64,000 nucleotides of DNA from Phialophora verrucosa (GCA_002099365.1 MSED01000007.1:682001-746000), one strand, 5' to 3'. Positions 33,411 through 45,253 are shown, counted from the stretch's first letter. Translations and numbers: made by a program. Notes: generated by a model from the sequence alone, not told the origin.

Positions 33411-34733
33411 TCAAGTAGGGGAGCTAGATGGTCCGCATTTTCTGCTCATCATTTCATACATGGTCTTCTCAAAGTCGACGATCAGGGGCCGGACAAGCTT
33501 GTCGCCTGGAGGAAGCAATTGCGCAGCAAAGACTCCACAGAGATCACTGCCTCGGTCAATAAACTGTCGCATGTTAGCTCCCTGAGAAAAAATGGTATGT
33601 TTGCGCATTCCGCACCCAGAATATGTTGGATGCTCCGCTGCCCATCATTGTCCCTTGATGCCTCCAGCCCACGTCATGTTCCAGTGTCAGAATTCCCCCA
33701 AAGCCCCAATCAAGAGGGATGTGAGGAGGATAGTAGCCTGGAAATGTGTCCCAAAATCCCGGGATGGACCTCTTCGCAGTGACACCATCCCGCGTCGCCC
33801 GTGTTGACTGCGGAGTGAACATCTTTCGTGCTGTTTCTCTTCGCAAAAGCTTCTCATCATCCGCCAAAAGACTTTTCATGATCTTTAAAAAGTCCGGTAT
33901 GGTGCCATAGGCTCCTTGACCTCCGAAGCATTCCTCAACCTTCCCGTTGATGAGATCTTCGACGAGGTCTTCCAGTTGCCCATCCCGACGCGATACCATG
34001 CCCACCTTTCGCATAGGCCAGAAGGTCATCGAGTCAATGCCCAACGGTTTCCAAATGTTCTGCTCCATATACTGGTCCAGTGTCTGATAGGACAGGCGCT
34101 CGACCAGCTTCCCAGCCCAGTCAAATGAGGTGCCGTACATCCAATCGGTGCCCGGCTCAAAAAGCAGTGGTGAGCTGTAACTGTCTGCTACTTTTCGAGG
34201 CGGTGGCACAGGTTTGCCGAGGCTTTCGTAGTACTTCAAGAGCAACGGATCAGCGAACGGGTAGGCCAAGCCTGTGCTGTGGGTAAGAAGGTATCTACCG
34301 CCATCAGTGAGGCGATCAGAGCAAAGCGAACAACTCACCTGAGAAGCATCGGATTTTTGGTCGGTGCGAGGACGGGTTTGTCATCCTCAAATCCGGCCAG
34401 AATTTGGAGCTGTGCAAGCTCAGGCAATATGGCTGACACATCGTCATCCAGGTCGACCAGACCTCTCTCCACACATTGCAAGACCGCAATCGACGTCATG
34501 AGTTTGGTGCACGAGTACAAGGTCAGAACAGAATCCAGTTCAAATTGTTCTGGTGAGACGATCTTGGTCTTTCCGACGGCAGCAGTGTAGTTGAAGGTGC
34601 CTGAATATTTCAGAAAGTATTTTCCTCTTCGTCACGAGCGGGGGGTACCTGATGAATTCGCTGCCATCAAGATCGCGCCCGGAAGGACACCATCCTCGAT
34701 GGCTTTGTGGAGTTTGTCTTCAAAGGACACCAT
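33411..34733 (-). CDS. Serine beta-lactamase-fold hydrolase/transesterase (class C, LovD-like family)
   Basis: Four exons, 34733-34649, 34600-34339, 34294-33616 and 33563-33411, give 392 aa. The last junction (TGG|GTGCGG ... GACAG|TTTATT) joins NIFW to FIDRGSDLCGVFAAQLLPPGD, restoring the normal C-terminal motif. The N-terminus is FEDKLHKAIEDGVLPGAILMA. The nucleophile motif SxxK is SCTK in LTLYSCTKLMTS, the second motif is MYGTSFDWAG (Tyr as general base), and HSTGLAYPF and GWRHQGTMMG are also typical. The family includes esterases and the acyltransferase LovD, and members are common in secondary-metabolite loci. It may cleave or transfer an ester in the cluster pathway. Not to be confused with metallo-beta-lactamase thioesterases. 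Confidence 0.85.
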
Positions 34734-36466
34734 GATCAGAGCATGTAATCATTCAGAGACCTTTAGAGTCGATGCAACAAATCTGAATATACAAAAGACT
34801 TGTGAAGCACTTTGACGCTTCGGCCACGGATTGACTTACGCAAATGTACTCTCTTGAGGCGATCGAGAGAGGCTGTCAAAATACTCCCATCAGGAAATCG
34901 CCATTCGAGACACGCGGAAGGGATGGTCGACTATTCCCCGCAGTCATACTCCGGCATTACGGCTAGGAGACTTTCTGCCCAGTGATCTTGCGTTGATTCC
35001 TTCATTTCGATATATGACCGCTGAATCTCCGCAGACACGGAGTTACGGGAACCTGATGCCAGCTCCATGCTAATGCCCGCTGCGCAATGCACCTGAGTCG
35101 CTGTCCCTCAAGTCTACCAAACATGATGCTGCGCCTCGAGGCAGCTTTTATCACCCTTTCGCAGCGGGGTCTGGGTCGTGGGCATTGTTAAAGCCAGCAA
35201 AGACACCATCGAGCCCCCAGTACTCTTCTACGGATGACGGTCGTTGAGACTGTTCCAAGACACTTAGAGTCTCAAGCTCGCACACCATACTTGTCCAGCG
35301 GCCCTGTACAGACAGAGTCTACATCCCTGATCCATGCGACGTACGTTGAGCCGGAGTGCGTCTTTCCCCCCCGAGATGTCCTGAAGCTCTCCGATATCGC
35401 TTGACTGAGCATGATGATTCCGGAGTCCCTACATCCCAGAGATGATCTTTTCTCCAGTCTACACTTGGCCTGCAGAATGATCCTGGCAAGATTTGTACAG
35501 GGGCAGCACCCGGGGTCCGAATCCCGAGGCCGTAGCCTATTCCCGGACCCACCGTGCCCCGCTTCCTCCTACACCCCAGATCAGGGGAACCGGAGTGGGC
35601 CTCAAGCTCCGCATTATAACATCCGGCACGGTCATGGGGATCGAGGCCCGCCATTGGCTGCAAGATGACCTCCCAGCACCGATTTTATCGTGGCCAAACG
35701 TCCGAAGATATCCGCCAGAATTCCATGGTATGCGCAGACTTGGCACAGGCAACGTATCATTTCGACCTCTGATCCAGCTTCGCTACGAATGTATGACTGA
35801 CATGCCACTTTGCCACCCAAGGGGCCTCGATGACTATGCTCCGGCATGCATGGCCAGTGTCACGCATCTTCTGCCTACGTCGTTGTGTCGCCTAGTTACC
35901 TCAATGCTTACCCTTTTCACCTGTTTAATTGATGGGCCATGGAGCACATCGTGAAGTGGCGTGCAGAATATTTATGGATGCATGCCTGCGTCGTGTTTAT
36001 CATCCCTCCCGCAGTATCGCGCTAGCTATAGTCTTTTGCAAACGTGCCGCTCATGACGACCAAAGCTCTTTCCTGCCACGAGGCCTAAGGACCAAGTCCA
36101 GCGGTGGGAACACGGAAGGAGACCGTCTGAATGCTTGCCTTTCTCTATCTTGGGAGCAATGAGCTCTCTCCTATCTAGAGGGCACGAGGGTGCCAAGGCG
36201 GCACCCACCCACCGGGCGGGTGCATGGTGGGCAGAGGCGCCACACCAGCGAGCCCATTGCGCGTAATGTCCGAGTCAGCTTCAGAGATTCAAGCGGAAAG
36301 CGGAATGGACCATAAAGCTACATTATCTCTCAATCTGGTAGGAGAATACTGGTTCCAAATGGGACTGCGTATATATCGAAGATGGTTGCAAGACTAAGCA
36401 TCTGTGGCCCAGAACCCCAGCTCGAGAAGCCCCAACTGCTTGTTGTGCCGCTACAATGATTTGGCC
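34734..36466. other. Long intergenic region inside the cluster
   Basis: About 1.7 kb between the transesterase start and the 3' end of the VAO-like gene. No gene could be built. Open frames up to 153 codons (for example 35493-35954, plus strand) have no domain. A GGGGTCCGAATCCCGAGG stretch at about 35514 resembles the cluster promoter element. It could be a former gene position. Confidence 0.45.
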
Positions 36467-38367
36467 TCACAACTTGCCTAGAGCTAGCGGTTGCCCTTTG
36501 GTTCCCGAGCCGGATGCTGCGCTCTGTGAAGTGGACAAAGGCGTGTAAGTCCGGTGCTCCCCGGTACCTCCCCACCGAGAACCCCAGATGCCGCTCTTGC
36601 CTGGCGCGATGATTCCATTGGGATCCAATGCGTCCTTCAACGAGTTCTGAAACTTCAGCCAGGCTTCGTTGTTCCAGTTGTACGTGCTCATCACTTGGTC
36701 TTGCAAGATGGTGTGCGTGCGGTATTCCCCCATGCCAATCTTCGCACCCTCGACGACAAGCTCTTCCATCATCAATCGTGCCCTGCGAGTCATGTCTGGA
36801 TCTTTCCGATTCCAGATGATCATGACCACATGATGCATCTCTCGCCATCCCGGTACAAAGGTTGGGAAGTAGTCGAAGCCGTATTTCTGATGAAGCCGTT
36901 TGGTGAATAGATACTGCTTCATGACATCTTCCCCGGTAAGTGGCGCAATAGGGCTGAAGGCTGCGTGAGATCCGTTCGGCAGCCACATGACCCAGTCAAG
37001 CTCCCGGAGATCAGGCACGCCCGAGTAGATCTTGACGCGGCTATTGAGGTAAGACTCTGGCGGGGTCTCCTCCGGAAACATGACTTTGGCACCAGGGATC
37101 TTGGTAAAGGCATCGGTGATAGTTTTGATGTTAGCATTGCGGATATTGTCAGGTCCGTAGCAACAGAGATAGAGAATCCAACGGAAGCTTCCCATCCAAA
37201 GCTTGGGGATGATGACATCCTCTATTCGGTCGTCCGGAATAGGCCTGTCCTCGTCCCAGAAAGCCTTGCGAGGTCCATATACACTGGCCTCCTGGGTGAC
37301 ATGTCTCAAGTGTGGGACGTTGGCGATGACGTTGTTGATTTTCAAGGGTCGCATGATCTCGATAATGTCATAGAGGTCTTCCTCCCGTGGAAAGGTGATT
37401 TGAAAGCTTTGGTTGCCGCCCGGGTCTGGCATCAACCACATGCCCATCTTGGTGACGATCCCCAGATTGGACTGGGAGAACATGCCATCGGAGTAAGGAC
37501 CAAATCCATAAGGAAACAGCTGCCACGTCTTTGCTGAGCCATGTTCCGTCTCCTGGCTCGGAAGAGCTCCCATGCCGGATCGAATTACCTCGCCATTTGG
37601 CAGGACAATCTCCATGCCGCAGTGCATACTCCAGTGATCGCCGTATGGAGTGTAACCAACACCACGGTCCAGGGCATTCCCCATCACGCTGCCACCGCCG
37701 AGATCGGGTACGTCTATCCAAAGCTTTTTACCTGATGCTTTAACAGCGTCGTGTAACATGTAGTACGAGACTCCAGGCTCGAGCAGGCAATACGCGAGTT
37801 TCTCGTTGATTTCGATGACTTTATTCATCCGTTTGCCTAGGTCGAGAAGCACGGTGCCTCGGACAGGTGTAGCAGCACCACCGTACCCTGAAAACACATA
37901 TTAGCATGGCGACGCCTAATCACAACATCAACGACAAAAGGGAACGCACCAAGGTTCCGGCCCATGGAGATGGCGTAGATAGGAATCAGCCATTTATTCG
38001 CCCATCGGACAACCGCCTGGACTTGCTCAGTGCTCGCGGGCTGGACCACGGCACTATTGACAAAGTAGTCTTGACGGTGTAAAGGATACGCGTCGTGCGT
38101 GAGAGGTCGATGGAGGTACCAGCCATCGTCTAATGGCTTGTCGACCAGCTCAACAAATCCATCCACCAGCGGCTTGAGCTCCGAAATGGCAGCATTGAAC
38201 TTGTCTCGGGTGATGCCCGGAGGTAGAACAGGGAGATCTTCGGGTGCCTCAGCCCGCGGGAAGATCTCAGTCGTTGTTGCGTTCTCCTCAAACTTCTTCT
38301 TCACGCTGTCAGCGTAATCGGTAATCCTCGCAGGGATCCCAGGGGCATAGAACTGTTGTGCATCCAT
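36467..38367 (-). CDS. Vanillyl-alcohol oxidase / 4-cresol dehydrogenase-like FAD enzyme
   Basis: Two exons, 38367-37950 and 37887-36467, give 612 aa, close to fungal vanillyl-alcohol oxidase (about 560 aa). The 62-nt intron (GTGCGT...TTCAG) joins SMGRNLG to YGGAATPVRG. The PCMH-type FAD-binding domain shows VVQPASTEQVQAVVRWAN, TVLLDLGKRMNKVIEIN, LEPGVSYYMLHDAV, WIDVPDLGGGSVMGNALDRGVGYTPYGDH and MEIVLPNGEVIRSG. The C-terminal cap and final KDALDPNGIIAPGKSGIWG are typical of the VAO/PCMH subgroup. Such enzymes oxidise para-substituted phenols (vanillyl alcohol, 4-alkylphenols, eugenol) via quinone methides, using O2. The protein ends in LGKL, only weakly PTS1-like. It is divergent from the MFS gene, sharing a 444-bp promoter. 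Confidence 0.9.
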
Positions 38368-38811
38368 CGCTATCGGGTGCTTGAAGCGCTTTCCCGGACA
38401 CGGTGATCTTGTTCAGCGATCCAATGATGGTCATGAACTCGAAACGAAATATTAAATATCACGACGATGAGACACATCTCCGTCGCAGTTGCCCCCAGAG
38501 ATTCTAGATATGGGTCTTGTCACCCCGAACCGTAGTCGTAGATCGGATTTCGGGATCTGACGCCTTTTCAGGATCTGTTCCTGAGCATGGCGGCCTCGGC
38601 CTCTCAATCTGCACGAAGCCCACCCCGACACGGGTCGGCCTGGCCCTCGTGTTCGGTTGGTATACCGCGAATGGCCCGGTTTTCCCCATGGGGAAATCGA
38701 CCTCACTTGACGACAAATCGTACACAAGTATAATTTCCCGCTTCCGAAGCCGAAATGATCGGTCTGAACAGACAATCTGCTTGTTGCCTTCCTATCAGCT
38801 GAGCCGGCACA
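38368..38811. promoter_or_regulatory. Divergent promoter of the VAO-like and MFS genes
   Basis: The 444 bp between two divergent ATGs must hold both promoters. It contains CACCCCGAACC at 38521, GGATTTCGGGATCTG at 38545-38559, and CCCGACACGGGTCGG near 38627. These CGG/CCG-type half-sites could bind a Zn2Cys6 factor such as the one encoded at 51.5-54.4 kb. That assignment is inferred. Confidence 0.5.
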
Positions 38812-41052
38812 ATGAAGACGATTCATCACGACCAAGACCAAATCCGTGAGGTCGAGGACGCAGCGACAGGTGAAGTCGAGGACGCAGCGACCGGTGAAGT
38901 CCAAAGTTGCGATGATCAGGTCTTTAGACTGCGACAACTGGACAAACGAGTATGGCCTGTTTCCTTGGTGAGTGTACTCTTCATCAGCCATTCTCGAGAA
39001 TGCTCCTTCTGAACAGCGTTTGCAGGGGATGATGCTGGCTTGGACGGCTCAACAGGAGATTCGGACCGTTGTCAGCGCGATCATCATTCCGATCAATGAG
39101 GACGTTGGACCGACGGCCACTTACACCTGGATTGCATCGTCATATAGCATGGCGAATGCCATCATGTGGTGCCTTGTTGGTGAAAAACCCTTCAGTGTTC
39201 ACTTTGTCTTGTCTCTTCCTGACCGGCCGTCAAGGACCTCTTTCCGACGCTTTGGGACGCCGATTGTTCTTCATGGTAGGCGCACTCTTGGCCATCATCG
39301 GCGGAGTCGTGGCTGCCACGGCGAAGTCGGTCAACGCGGTCATCATCGGCCAATCCTTCCTGGGAGTCGCGGCGGCCACTCAGCAGGTAGCATCGGCAGC
39401 GATCTCTGAGATCTTCCCTTTGAAATACCGAGGATACGTGCAAGGTTCGTCGTCACGAGAGAAACGTCACCTGTGGACTGACTCGTGTGACAGCTTCAAT
39501 CGAAGCTCTGCCTTTTGCTTTCAACAGCTTTTCCTCCTTGATTGGGCATTCCATGGTAGCGCATGCGTCATGGCGATGGGCTTTCTATGTCAACATCATC
39601 ATCGTGGTTTCCTACGGGGTCCTGTTGCTCTTCTTCTATCATCCGGTAAGCCACCGCGTGACGCTGTGCTTAGAGGATGGTGACTGACCGAATCGTCGTT
39701 GTAGCCGGTTCCACAAAAAGACCGTTCGCGTTTAGCGATTCTAAAAACGATCGACTTCGTCGGGCTCTTCATGTTCTCGATCGGCTTAGGCGGCTTCATG
39801 CTGGGTGTGACCTGGACGGCAGGCACCTATCCCTGGAAGTCTGCTCCAGTGCTGGTCCCATTGATTTGCGGAGGTTGTGTCCTCATAGCCTTTGTAGTCT
39901 ACGGTTGGTTCTCCCAGGTCGCTCTAATGGAAACAAAGCATAGGTCCACTAACACAGTGACAGAAGCCTATGGCCCCAAAAATGCGCTCTTCCCTCGGTC
40001 CACGTTCACCAAGTCGACCAGGTACGTTGCCGCAGCTGTGTCCAGACCTATCATTCAGGAACTGACTCGATCCTACAATGAAGCTTAACACCCGCTGCCC
40101 TCGTCTATGGCATCATTTCCTTTCCACAATTCATGCTGCTAAGTGGTTGGGCTTCGCAGACCACCACCGTGTACACCACCGATCCCATAAAGATCGGTGT
40201 CTATGGCATTCCTCAGGGACTGGGGCTGGAGTTTGGAGCTGTCTTCGCGGGCTTGTTCATCAAGCATCTGGGGCCCACTAACATCCAATTGCCCGTATCT
40301 TCCTTTCTCACCGCCCTCTTCGTCGGGCTTATGGCCACAGCGACCCCGACCAATATCAAACCTGGGTTGGCTTTTGTGTTCCTGCTCTGCTTCTTCCTGA
40401 ACTACACACAGATTATGACTTTGGTGGTCGCACAGCTGGGCTGTAACCATGAACATTTGGCAAAGGCAACGGGCCTTCTCAATATTGCGCAAAATGCCGG
40501 CGCCTCTCTTGGAAGTGGGTTTTTCTTTCTTCCAACTTGGACGGCACAGACGCTGACTGGCTTTCAAGTTGCGGTCTTTTACTCGATTCTGACCTCGAAA
40601 GTCCAAGAGATATTGCCAGGCCGGGTGGCCAAAGCGGCATTGGAGGCTGGATTGCCCGAGAGCTCTGTCCCGCAGCTGCTACAGGGTATCGTCACGTCCA
40701 ATAACACTGCAATTGAATCGACCCCCGGTATCACACCAAACATCACGTCGGCTGCCTTGACTGCCGTGAAGTACAGCTACGCCGCATCGTACCGGTGAGT
40801 TCAGTTTCTGACTACCATTTGTATTCGACGGACCATCAATTTCAACTGACATCTGGCCCCAGCGTCATCTATTATGTGGCTGCCGGCCTCTGTGCGATCG
40901 CCGTTGTCTTTGCGATGTTTATCATTGATGCACGTCCTCTTATGACCAACAAGCTTCAAGTCGACCTGCATGAGCGCGATCATGCTCATCTTTTCTCGGC
41001 GACCACAGTGGAGGTGAAGGGGAGCGATACCGAGGAAAAGGGAGCTCAATAG
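38812..41052 (+). CDS. MFS transporter, TRI12/DHA (14-TM drug:H+ antiporter) type
   Basis: Eight exons: 38812-38967, 39026-39179, 39235-39444, 39494-39645, 39705-40021, 40084-40514, 40569-40794 and 40863-41052, giving 611 aa, the usual size of fungal TRI12-like efflux pumps. Splicing restores TYTWIASSYSMANAIMWCLVGGPLSDALGRRLFF, which contains the MFS loop 2-3 signature. Later segments are QSFLGVAAATQQVASAAISEIFP, ALPFAFNSF, FVGLFMFSIGLGGFMLGVTWTAG, VYGIPQGLGLEFGAVFAGLFIK and ATGLLNIAQNAGASLG, with a conserved C-terminal helix. The donor of intron 6 is probably GTGGGT at 40515; a GTTTTT donor three bases later is possible. TRI12-like pumps export toxic metabolites or siderophores. Here it probably exports or imports the cluster substrate or product. 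Confidence 0.88.
38851..38898 (+). repeat. 24-bp in-frame tandem duplication in the MFS N-terminus
   Basis: Two copies (38851-38874 and 38875-38898) differ at one base and encode VEDAATGE twice in the cytosolic N-terminal tail of the transporter. Confidence 0.9.
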
Positions 41053-41417
41053 ACAAGGCGGGGCGTTGCTGGAACACAGCAGACGGAGGAGGTGGATGGG
41101 AAGTGGTTGGGTATATTATCAATGGTCGACCGAGTCTCAAAAGCAAAAGAGACGTTGTACTCTAACAATGGGCGGCACGAAGTGTGTTTTAGTCTCCATC
41201 TCGCACTTCCACCCAAAGGCTATTGATCTACTATACGTTGGGCCCCACATCCCTTCCTAGCTTGTTTCAATGGTCCTACCATGAGCACGGCTATCTCAAC
41301 TCATGAAACTCGTCTCGGAAGCAGCACAGATAAGGATCCTCATAGTCTTTCAGGAAGTCTTTTACTCATCTCGATAGTACTGTCTTATTTCCGGAATAGC
41401 CCTCAGCCGTGGTAGAC

Positions 41418-42434
41418 TCAGTCCTCCAAATCGGCACCCCGTCCGTAGGGATGGAGGTTTGCGCACCTCGCCGGAGGCTGTTGTACAAATTGAAATGCAA
41501 CTCCCTCGGGATCAGTAATGTTGAGAACCCGTTGAACGCCCCATTCGGGACCCATGTCCCAGTCCTCCGGCGCATGTACCTGGCCTTGGACTGCGGGTGA
41601 CTGCTTCAAGATTTGATACGCATCGTCAACATCATCCACTTGAATGGCACACCGAATGATACCAATGTGATGGGCCTCCTGGTACGGCTGGTTGTCCTCG
41701 GGTCGCGGATTCCACTGCACCCAGTCCAGGAAGACGTCGAGATTCCCTCGGACGCTGAAAAAGGCGCCCGTCGATCCGGTGCGGCCTGCGTCTGGACTGT
41801 ACACATTTTCCACTTTACCTTTGGACTGGACGCTGCGCAGGAGGTCCAGGCCGAGAACGTCGGTATAGAAGCCAATGTGCTTGTCCAAATCGGCCGTGTT
41901 CATCCCCACCGTTGCCGGAATGATGGGCGGCTGCGTCCGGCCCGTGAGGCTGTTGTCCACGAATTCGACCGCGATGCCATCGGGATCGTGCACCGAGAAG
42001 ATTTGGTAATCAATTGGGGGCAGATCAGGATGCAGCGAGTAATGCCACTTGGTCGTCGGGGTGAAGGGCTCCGAGCCAGCTTTGATGACTGCGTCGCGGG
42101 AGGCGTGGACGTCGTCGACGATAGCACACAGACGGAAGTAGCCGGTGTGAGCGTGCGATCGATACGGCGTCCCTACCGGCTCCGGGTCCGTCCACTGTAT
42201 AAGGTGAATCATTGGTCCATTGGGTCCAATCGCTGGATCCTTCATCATGTATCCTTTGAAGGATCCATGGCTAATGTTCAGGCTGGGGAAGCTCTGGCTG
42301 CATTCCGTACGTGCGAGCACCCTTAAGCTGGTTGTCGCTTCATACCACGCACGAGACCGCTCCAGGTCTCGCACGTTGAAGTCCCAGTGAGACAGGTGAT
42401 TCAGTCGATCATGGAGCCCTTTCTTGGAATGCAT
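41418..42434 (-). CDS. Two-domain VOC-family protein (extradiol ring-cleavage dioxygenase-like)
   Basis: Single exon, 338 aa, with two vicinal-oxygen-chelate modules. The first spans about residues 10-160 (HLSHWDFNVRDLERSRAWYEA ... HTGYFRLCAIVDDVHASRDAV ... DPDGIAVEFVDN). The second covers about 175-320 (VGMNTADLDKHIGFYTDVLGLDLLR ... HHIGIIRCAIQVDDVDDAYQIL ... DPEGVAFQFVQ). This layout is that of type I extradiol dioxygenases and related glyoxalase/bleomycin-resistance proteins. His and Glu residues at strand ends (HHIGI, VEFV) could bind a divalent metal, but the full 2-His-1-Glu triad cannot be assigned with certainty. In the cluster it is the best candidate for aromatic ring opening. Upstream 54 bp from the ATG lies a GCCGGGGTTTTG element. 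Confidence 0.8.
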   Translation of the reverse strand: MHSKKGLHDRLNHLSHWDFNVRDLERSRAWYEATTSLRVLARTECSQSFPSLNISHGSFKGYMMKDPAIGPNGPMIHLIQWTDPEPVGTPYRSHAHTGYFRLCAIVDDVHASRDAVIKAGSEPFTPTTKWHYSLHPDLPPIDYQIFSVHDPDGIAVEFVDNSLTGRTQPPIIPATVGMNTADLDKHIGFYTDVLGLDLLRSVQSKGKVENVYSPDAGRTGSTGAFFSVRGNLDVFLDWVQWNPRPEDNQPYQEAHHIGIIRCAIQVDDVDDAYQILKQSPAVQGQVHAPEDWDMGPEWGVQRVLNITDPEGVAFQFVQQPPARCANLHPYGRGADLED

Positions 42435-42482
42435 CGTGGTCTTTGGACAGTCGTCGACGAGCAGAACAAGTCAGAAACAAGA

Positions 42483-42498
42483 ATTTGCCGGGGTTTTG
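42483..42498. promoter_or_regulatory. Candidate cluster element upstream of the VOC gene
   Basis: ATTTGCCGGGGTTTTG lies 49-64 bp upstream of the VOC ATG. It resembles sequences in other promoters of the cluster (38545, 45498, 45537, 59261, 61185, 61245). Function is inferred from recurrence only. Confidence 0.35.
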
Positions 42499-42664
42499 AA
42501 CAGAGCAAATGTCCCCCTGGTTGAAGCCACTTTCAACGTTCAGAGGTAATATACCACAGGCGGTCCCCGCAGTTCGGAGTAGTCGGATCCCGAAGCTCGG
42601 GGAATGTTCCTCGATTGGGAGGCCGGGAAGAAGCCTTATGACCATCTCTTCAAGGCAGGGACGG

Positions 42665-42870
42665 GGGATTAAATGACATATAATACGGTATTATCTTTAA
42701 CCCTTTATTTCAGTATCATTTCGACAATATTTCCAAAGTTACAGGGAGCCGAGACGCTATTTTATTAGCTCTTTTATAGTGGTAGTAGACTCGGTAGAGA
42801 GATACTTAATCCTAATATAAAGTGGTAGATGTTTGAGAACGCTAGTATTATAGCCCCTTTTTCAGCGTAG
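42665..42870. repeat. AT/TA-rich island, RIP-like
   Basis: This stretch is markedly richer in A+T and in TpA than its surroundings, with many TAAT/TATA/TTAT words and few CpA. That is the expected look of a repeat-induced-point-mutated transposon relic. No open frame remains. The element class cannot be told. Confidence 0.55.
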
Positions 42871-43629
42871 TGGGGTATGCCAAGCTTCGGTACCGTAACT
42901 AATCTTCGGGTCTCATAACCATTGTTCGTACAGCCATTTTTAAATTACACGTATTCACCTATCCCTGTTTCAAGGCAGACGAGAATGCTTCCAGGAGGCT
43001 TGTCTGCTACTTCAAATAAAGCTAGTGCTTATACAACCTTCGGGATCCGACAGTGTGGAGGACAATTGGATGCTGTAGACCAATTGGTAGCAAATTCCTC
43101 CTGCGTTGCCATATCCTTCTACCCCATACTTGCACAGGTAAAGAAACAGGCCCTTCGTCCTCTTTTCGAGGTCGATTTAGACTATGCTTAGAAGTTCATG
43201 GCCTTGAACAGTATGGGACACTGACAATACTGTGTCCCAGTGTTACAGTCGGCTGAGCGGGGGAAAATAAAGAGTTGCGAGCTGAAAGGTACGGCGATCA
43301 GGATGGATCACGGCCAGCTACAGACATACTCTTTGTGTATCCTGCTCACGGAGACGAAATCAGTAGTCTCCCCAACCTTCTTTATCTCTACTCGATTATA
43401 TCTACTTTCACCGGAGTAGAAGTAGGTTGCACCGCCATGGGCCACTGCCATGGTGCGCACCAGATTGTTGGCTGGCAAGAAATTGTTCACAACTGGGGAC
43501 AGGGCGGAGAATGCTTGTCGTGTGTTTGGTTTCACAACGGCTTTTTGAAGCCTTCTCCAAAAGTCGTGAATGCTGCAGAGAAGAGTGTAATGACAGTCGT
43601 CGTCAAACTTCTACGTACTTCCAGTCTCT
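42871..43629. other. Intergenic
   Basis: Between the AT-rich island and the 3' end of the questin-oxidase-like gene. Two unsupported plus-strand frames (42922-43191, 43275-43664) have no domain. It may be the less mutated part of an inserted element. Confidence 0.4.
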
Positions 43630-45253
43630 TCAACGCTTATCAAATGATTTTCTGGGCCCAATGACAACCCATGACTCCTCGAAGCCCGCCCATCTCAACC
43701 ATCTCACAATAATACGTTGGACGAAGGGGTGAAAGTGCGAGGCTGCAGTGTATCCCGTCGTGCCAGCGTCAGGCATGCGAAAGTCCGGCTCGTTCATCCG
43801 CTCGACACTGTCCATGACCATGTGGGCCATCTGTAAAAAGTCTTGCTTCCGAAACACGAAACCCGGTCGCCCTTCGTAGGGACCAAGGAAGGCTTCGGCG
43901 TTGGCGATGGAGCGGATGAGTTTCGAGGTATGCCCGTCGTCTTCATACTTCGTCGCACGCGCGAAAATGTGCTCCCAGTCGCCCGAGAATTTGGGCACGT
44001 ATTGCTCGACTTCTTCGAGCCGCAGTTCAGGAGAGTGCGCCCCAGCATACATCAGCAGACCCAGTCGGCCCATGTTCTGCACGAGCCGGGCACGAGCAGC
44101 AGCAGGGAACCAAGCTTGCTTCACCAAAATAGTGAAAAAGTACGCGCTTGTGACGCAATGCATGAGATAAAAGTCGAATGCGATGGCCTTGTCGGGCCGC
44201 TGCGCGAGAATCAGGAAATACACTCGTCCGTTGGTCAGTTTTATGAGCTACCCAGGAAGAGAGGGCCGGGGGGTTCATACATCCGGATTGAAGCACTTCT
44301 GCCGTTTTCTCCTCCATACCCTCCTCCGTAACACGCCACTTGGAGGCTACAGTGATGATGTCTTCAAACGCACGAGGCAAGATGCCGTGCATGACCTTGT
44401 TGGGGGGGTCGGAAAAACGTGGCGCGTCTCTCAGCTTTGGGCTGTCTTTGATCTCGTCCAGAAGCTCAATGAGCGACTTTTGAGGACCTTGATACTTGTT
44501 TCCAGCCGTCTCGCTGTCCCAGAGAAAGCGGTTGGGCCAGTCTGGATGGACGGCCGCTTGCGCCAGACTCTCGGCTATCAATAAGGGCTGATCGTATTCG
44601 AGCCCGTAGCCGAAATGAATGATAGGGTGCATGTAACCTGAAGCGCATCAGACCCAGGTGCATATTGTTGGGGCGAGGTGAAACGGCTTCTAACCTGAAA
44701 ACAGCCTGGCAAACACCTGCTCGGAAACTTCATCGCCGCTGAAAAGATAGTCATGCACCACATCGTGGACGCCTCTTTGCTCAATCTGTGTCTTGAAGAA
44801 CTCACAGTAGGTGTGGTACTGTTTCTGCTTGCCGAGGTCTCGGGAGAAAGCAGTTCTGTCTTGATAAGAATGGGCGACCTGGGTATCGACACCGGCGGTA
44901 GGGAGTTGATACTGCTGGTTGTTACGATATGCGGCTTCGAGCTCTTCCGGCGACGCGCCAAGAGAGTATATTGCCAGCAGGTGGTGGACTATGTGGTCTG
45001 CAAAAAGCACAATGTCAATACCGTCGCTCTGGCTCGATCTTGACTGTTACATCACTAATGCCCCAGATCGAGTACCCAGGGATCGGGCTCACTAACTGTG
45101 CAAACCGGCCTCGTTGAAGTAGACATGGTGTTTTTCGTGATTCTCCATGATCAGCCTATTGACAGCGTCTGCGGCTTCTTGCGTTGTCGGCTTCGAACTA
45201 TGGACCTGCCCCATGTCGCTTGGTGTGATGCGAAGTTGTCGAGCTGTTGCCAT
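43630..45253 (-). CDS. Questin oxidase-like Baeyer-Villiger enzyme (DUF4243 family)
   Basis: Four exons, 45253-45097, 44997-44695, 44637-44281 and 44222-43630, give 469 aa, like GedK/MdpL-type proteins. The first junction (CACA|GTTAGT ... TTTGCAG|ACCAC) gives YFNEAGLHNHIVHHLLAIYSLGASPEELEAAY, the family's signature N-terminus. It is followed by FFKTQIEQRGVHDVVHDYLFSG, YMHPIIHFGYGLEYDQPLLIAESLAQAAVH, QRPDKAIAFDFYLMHCVTSAYFF, and a C-terminal HPFVQRIIVRWLRWAGFEESW. Many conserved His residues are visible; no flavin motif is present. Known members cleave the central quinone ring of questin- or chrysophanol-type anthraquinones. This gene is the clearest hint that the cluster handles a polycyclic quinone, though fungal DUF4243 proteins are more widespread than that pathway. 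Confidence 0.88.

Noticed and set aside
35493..35954. 153-codon plus-strand frame in the 34.7-36.5 kb gap
   Set aside because: No recognisable motif, no splicing partner, and codon composition is unlike neighbouring genes.
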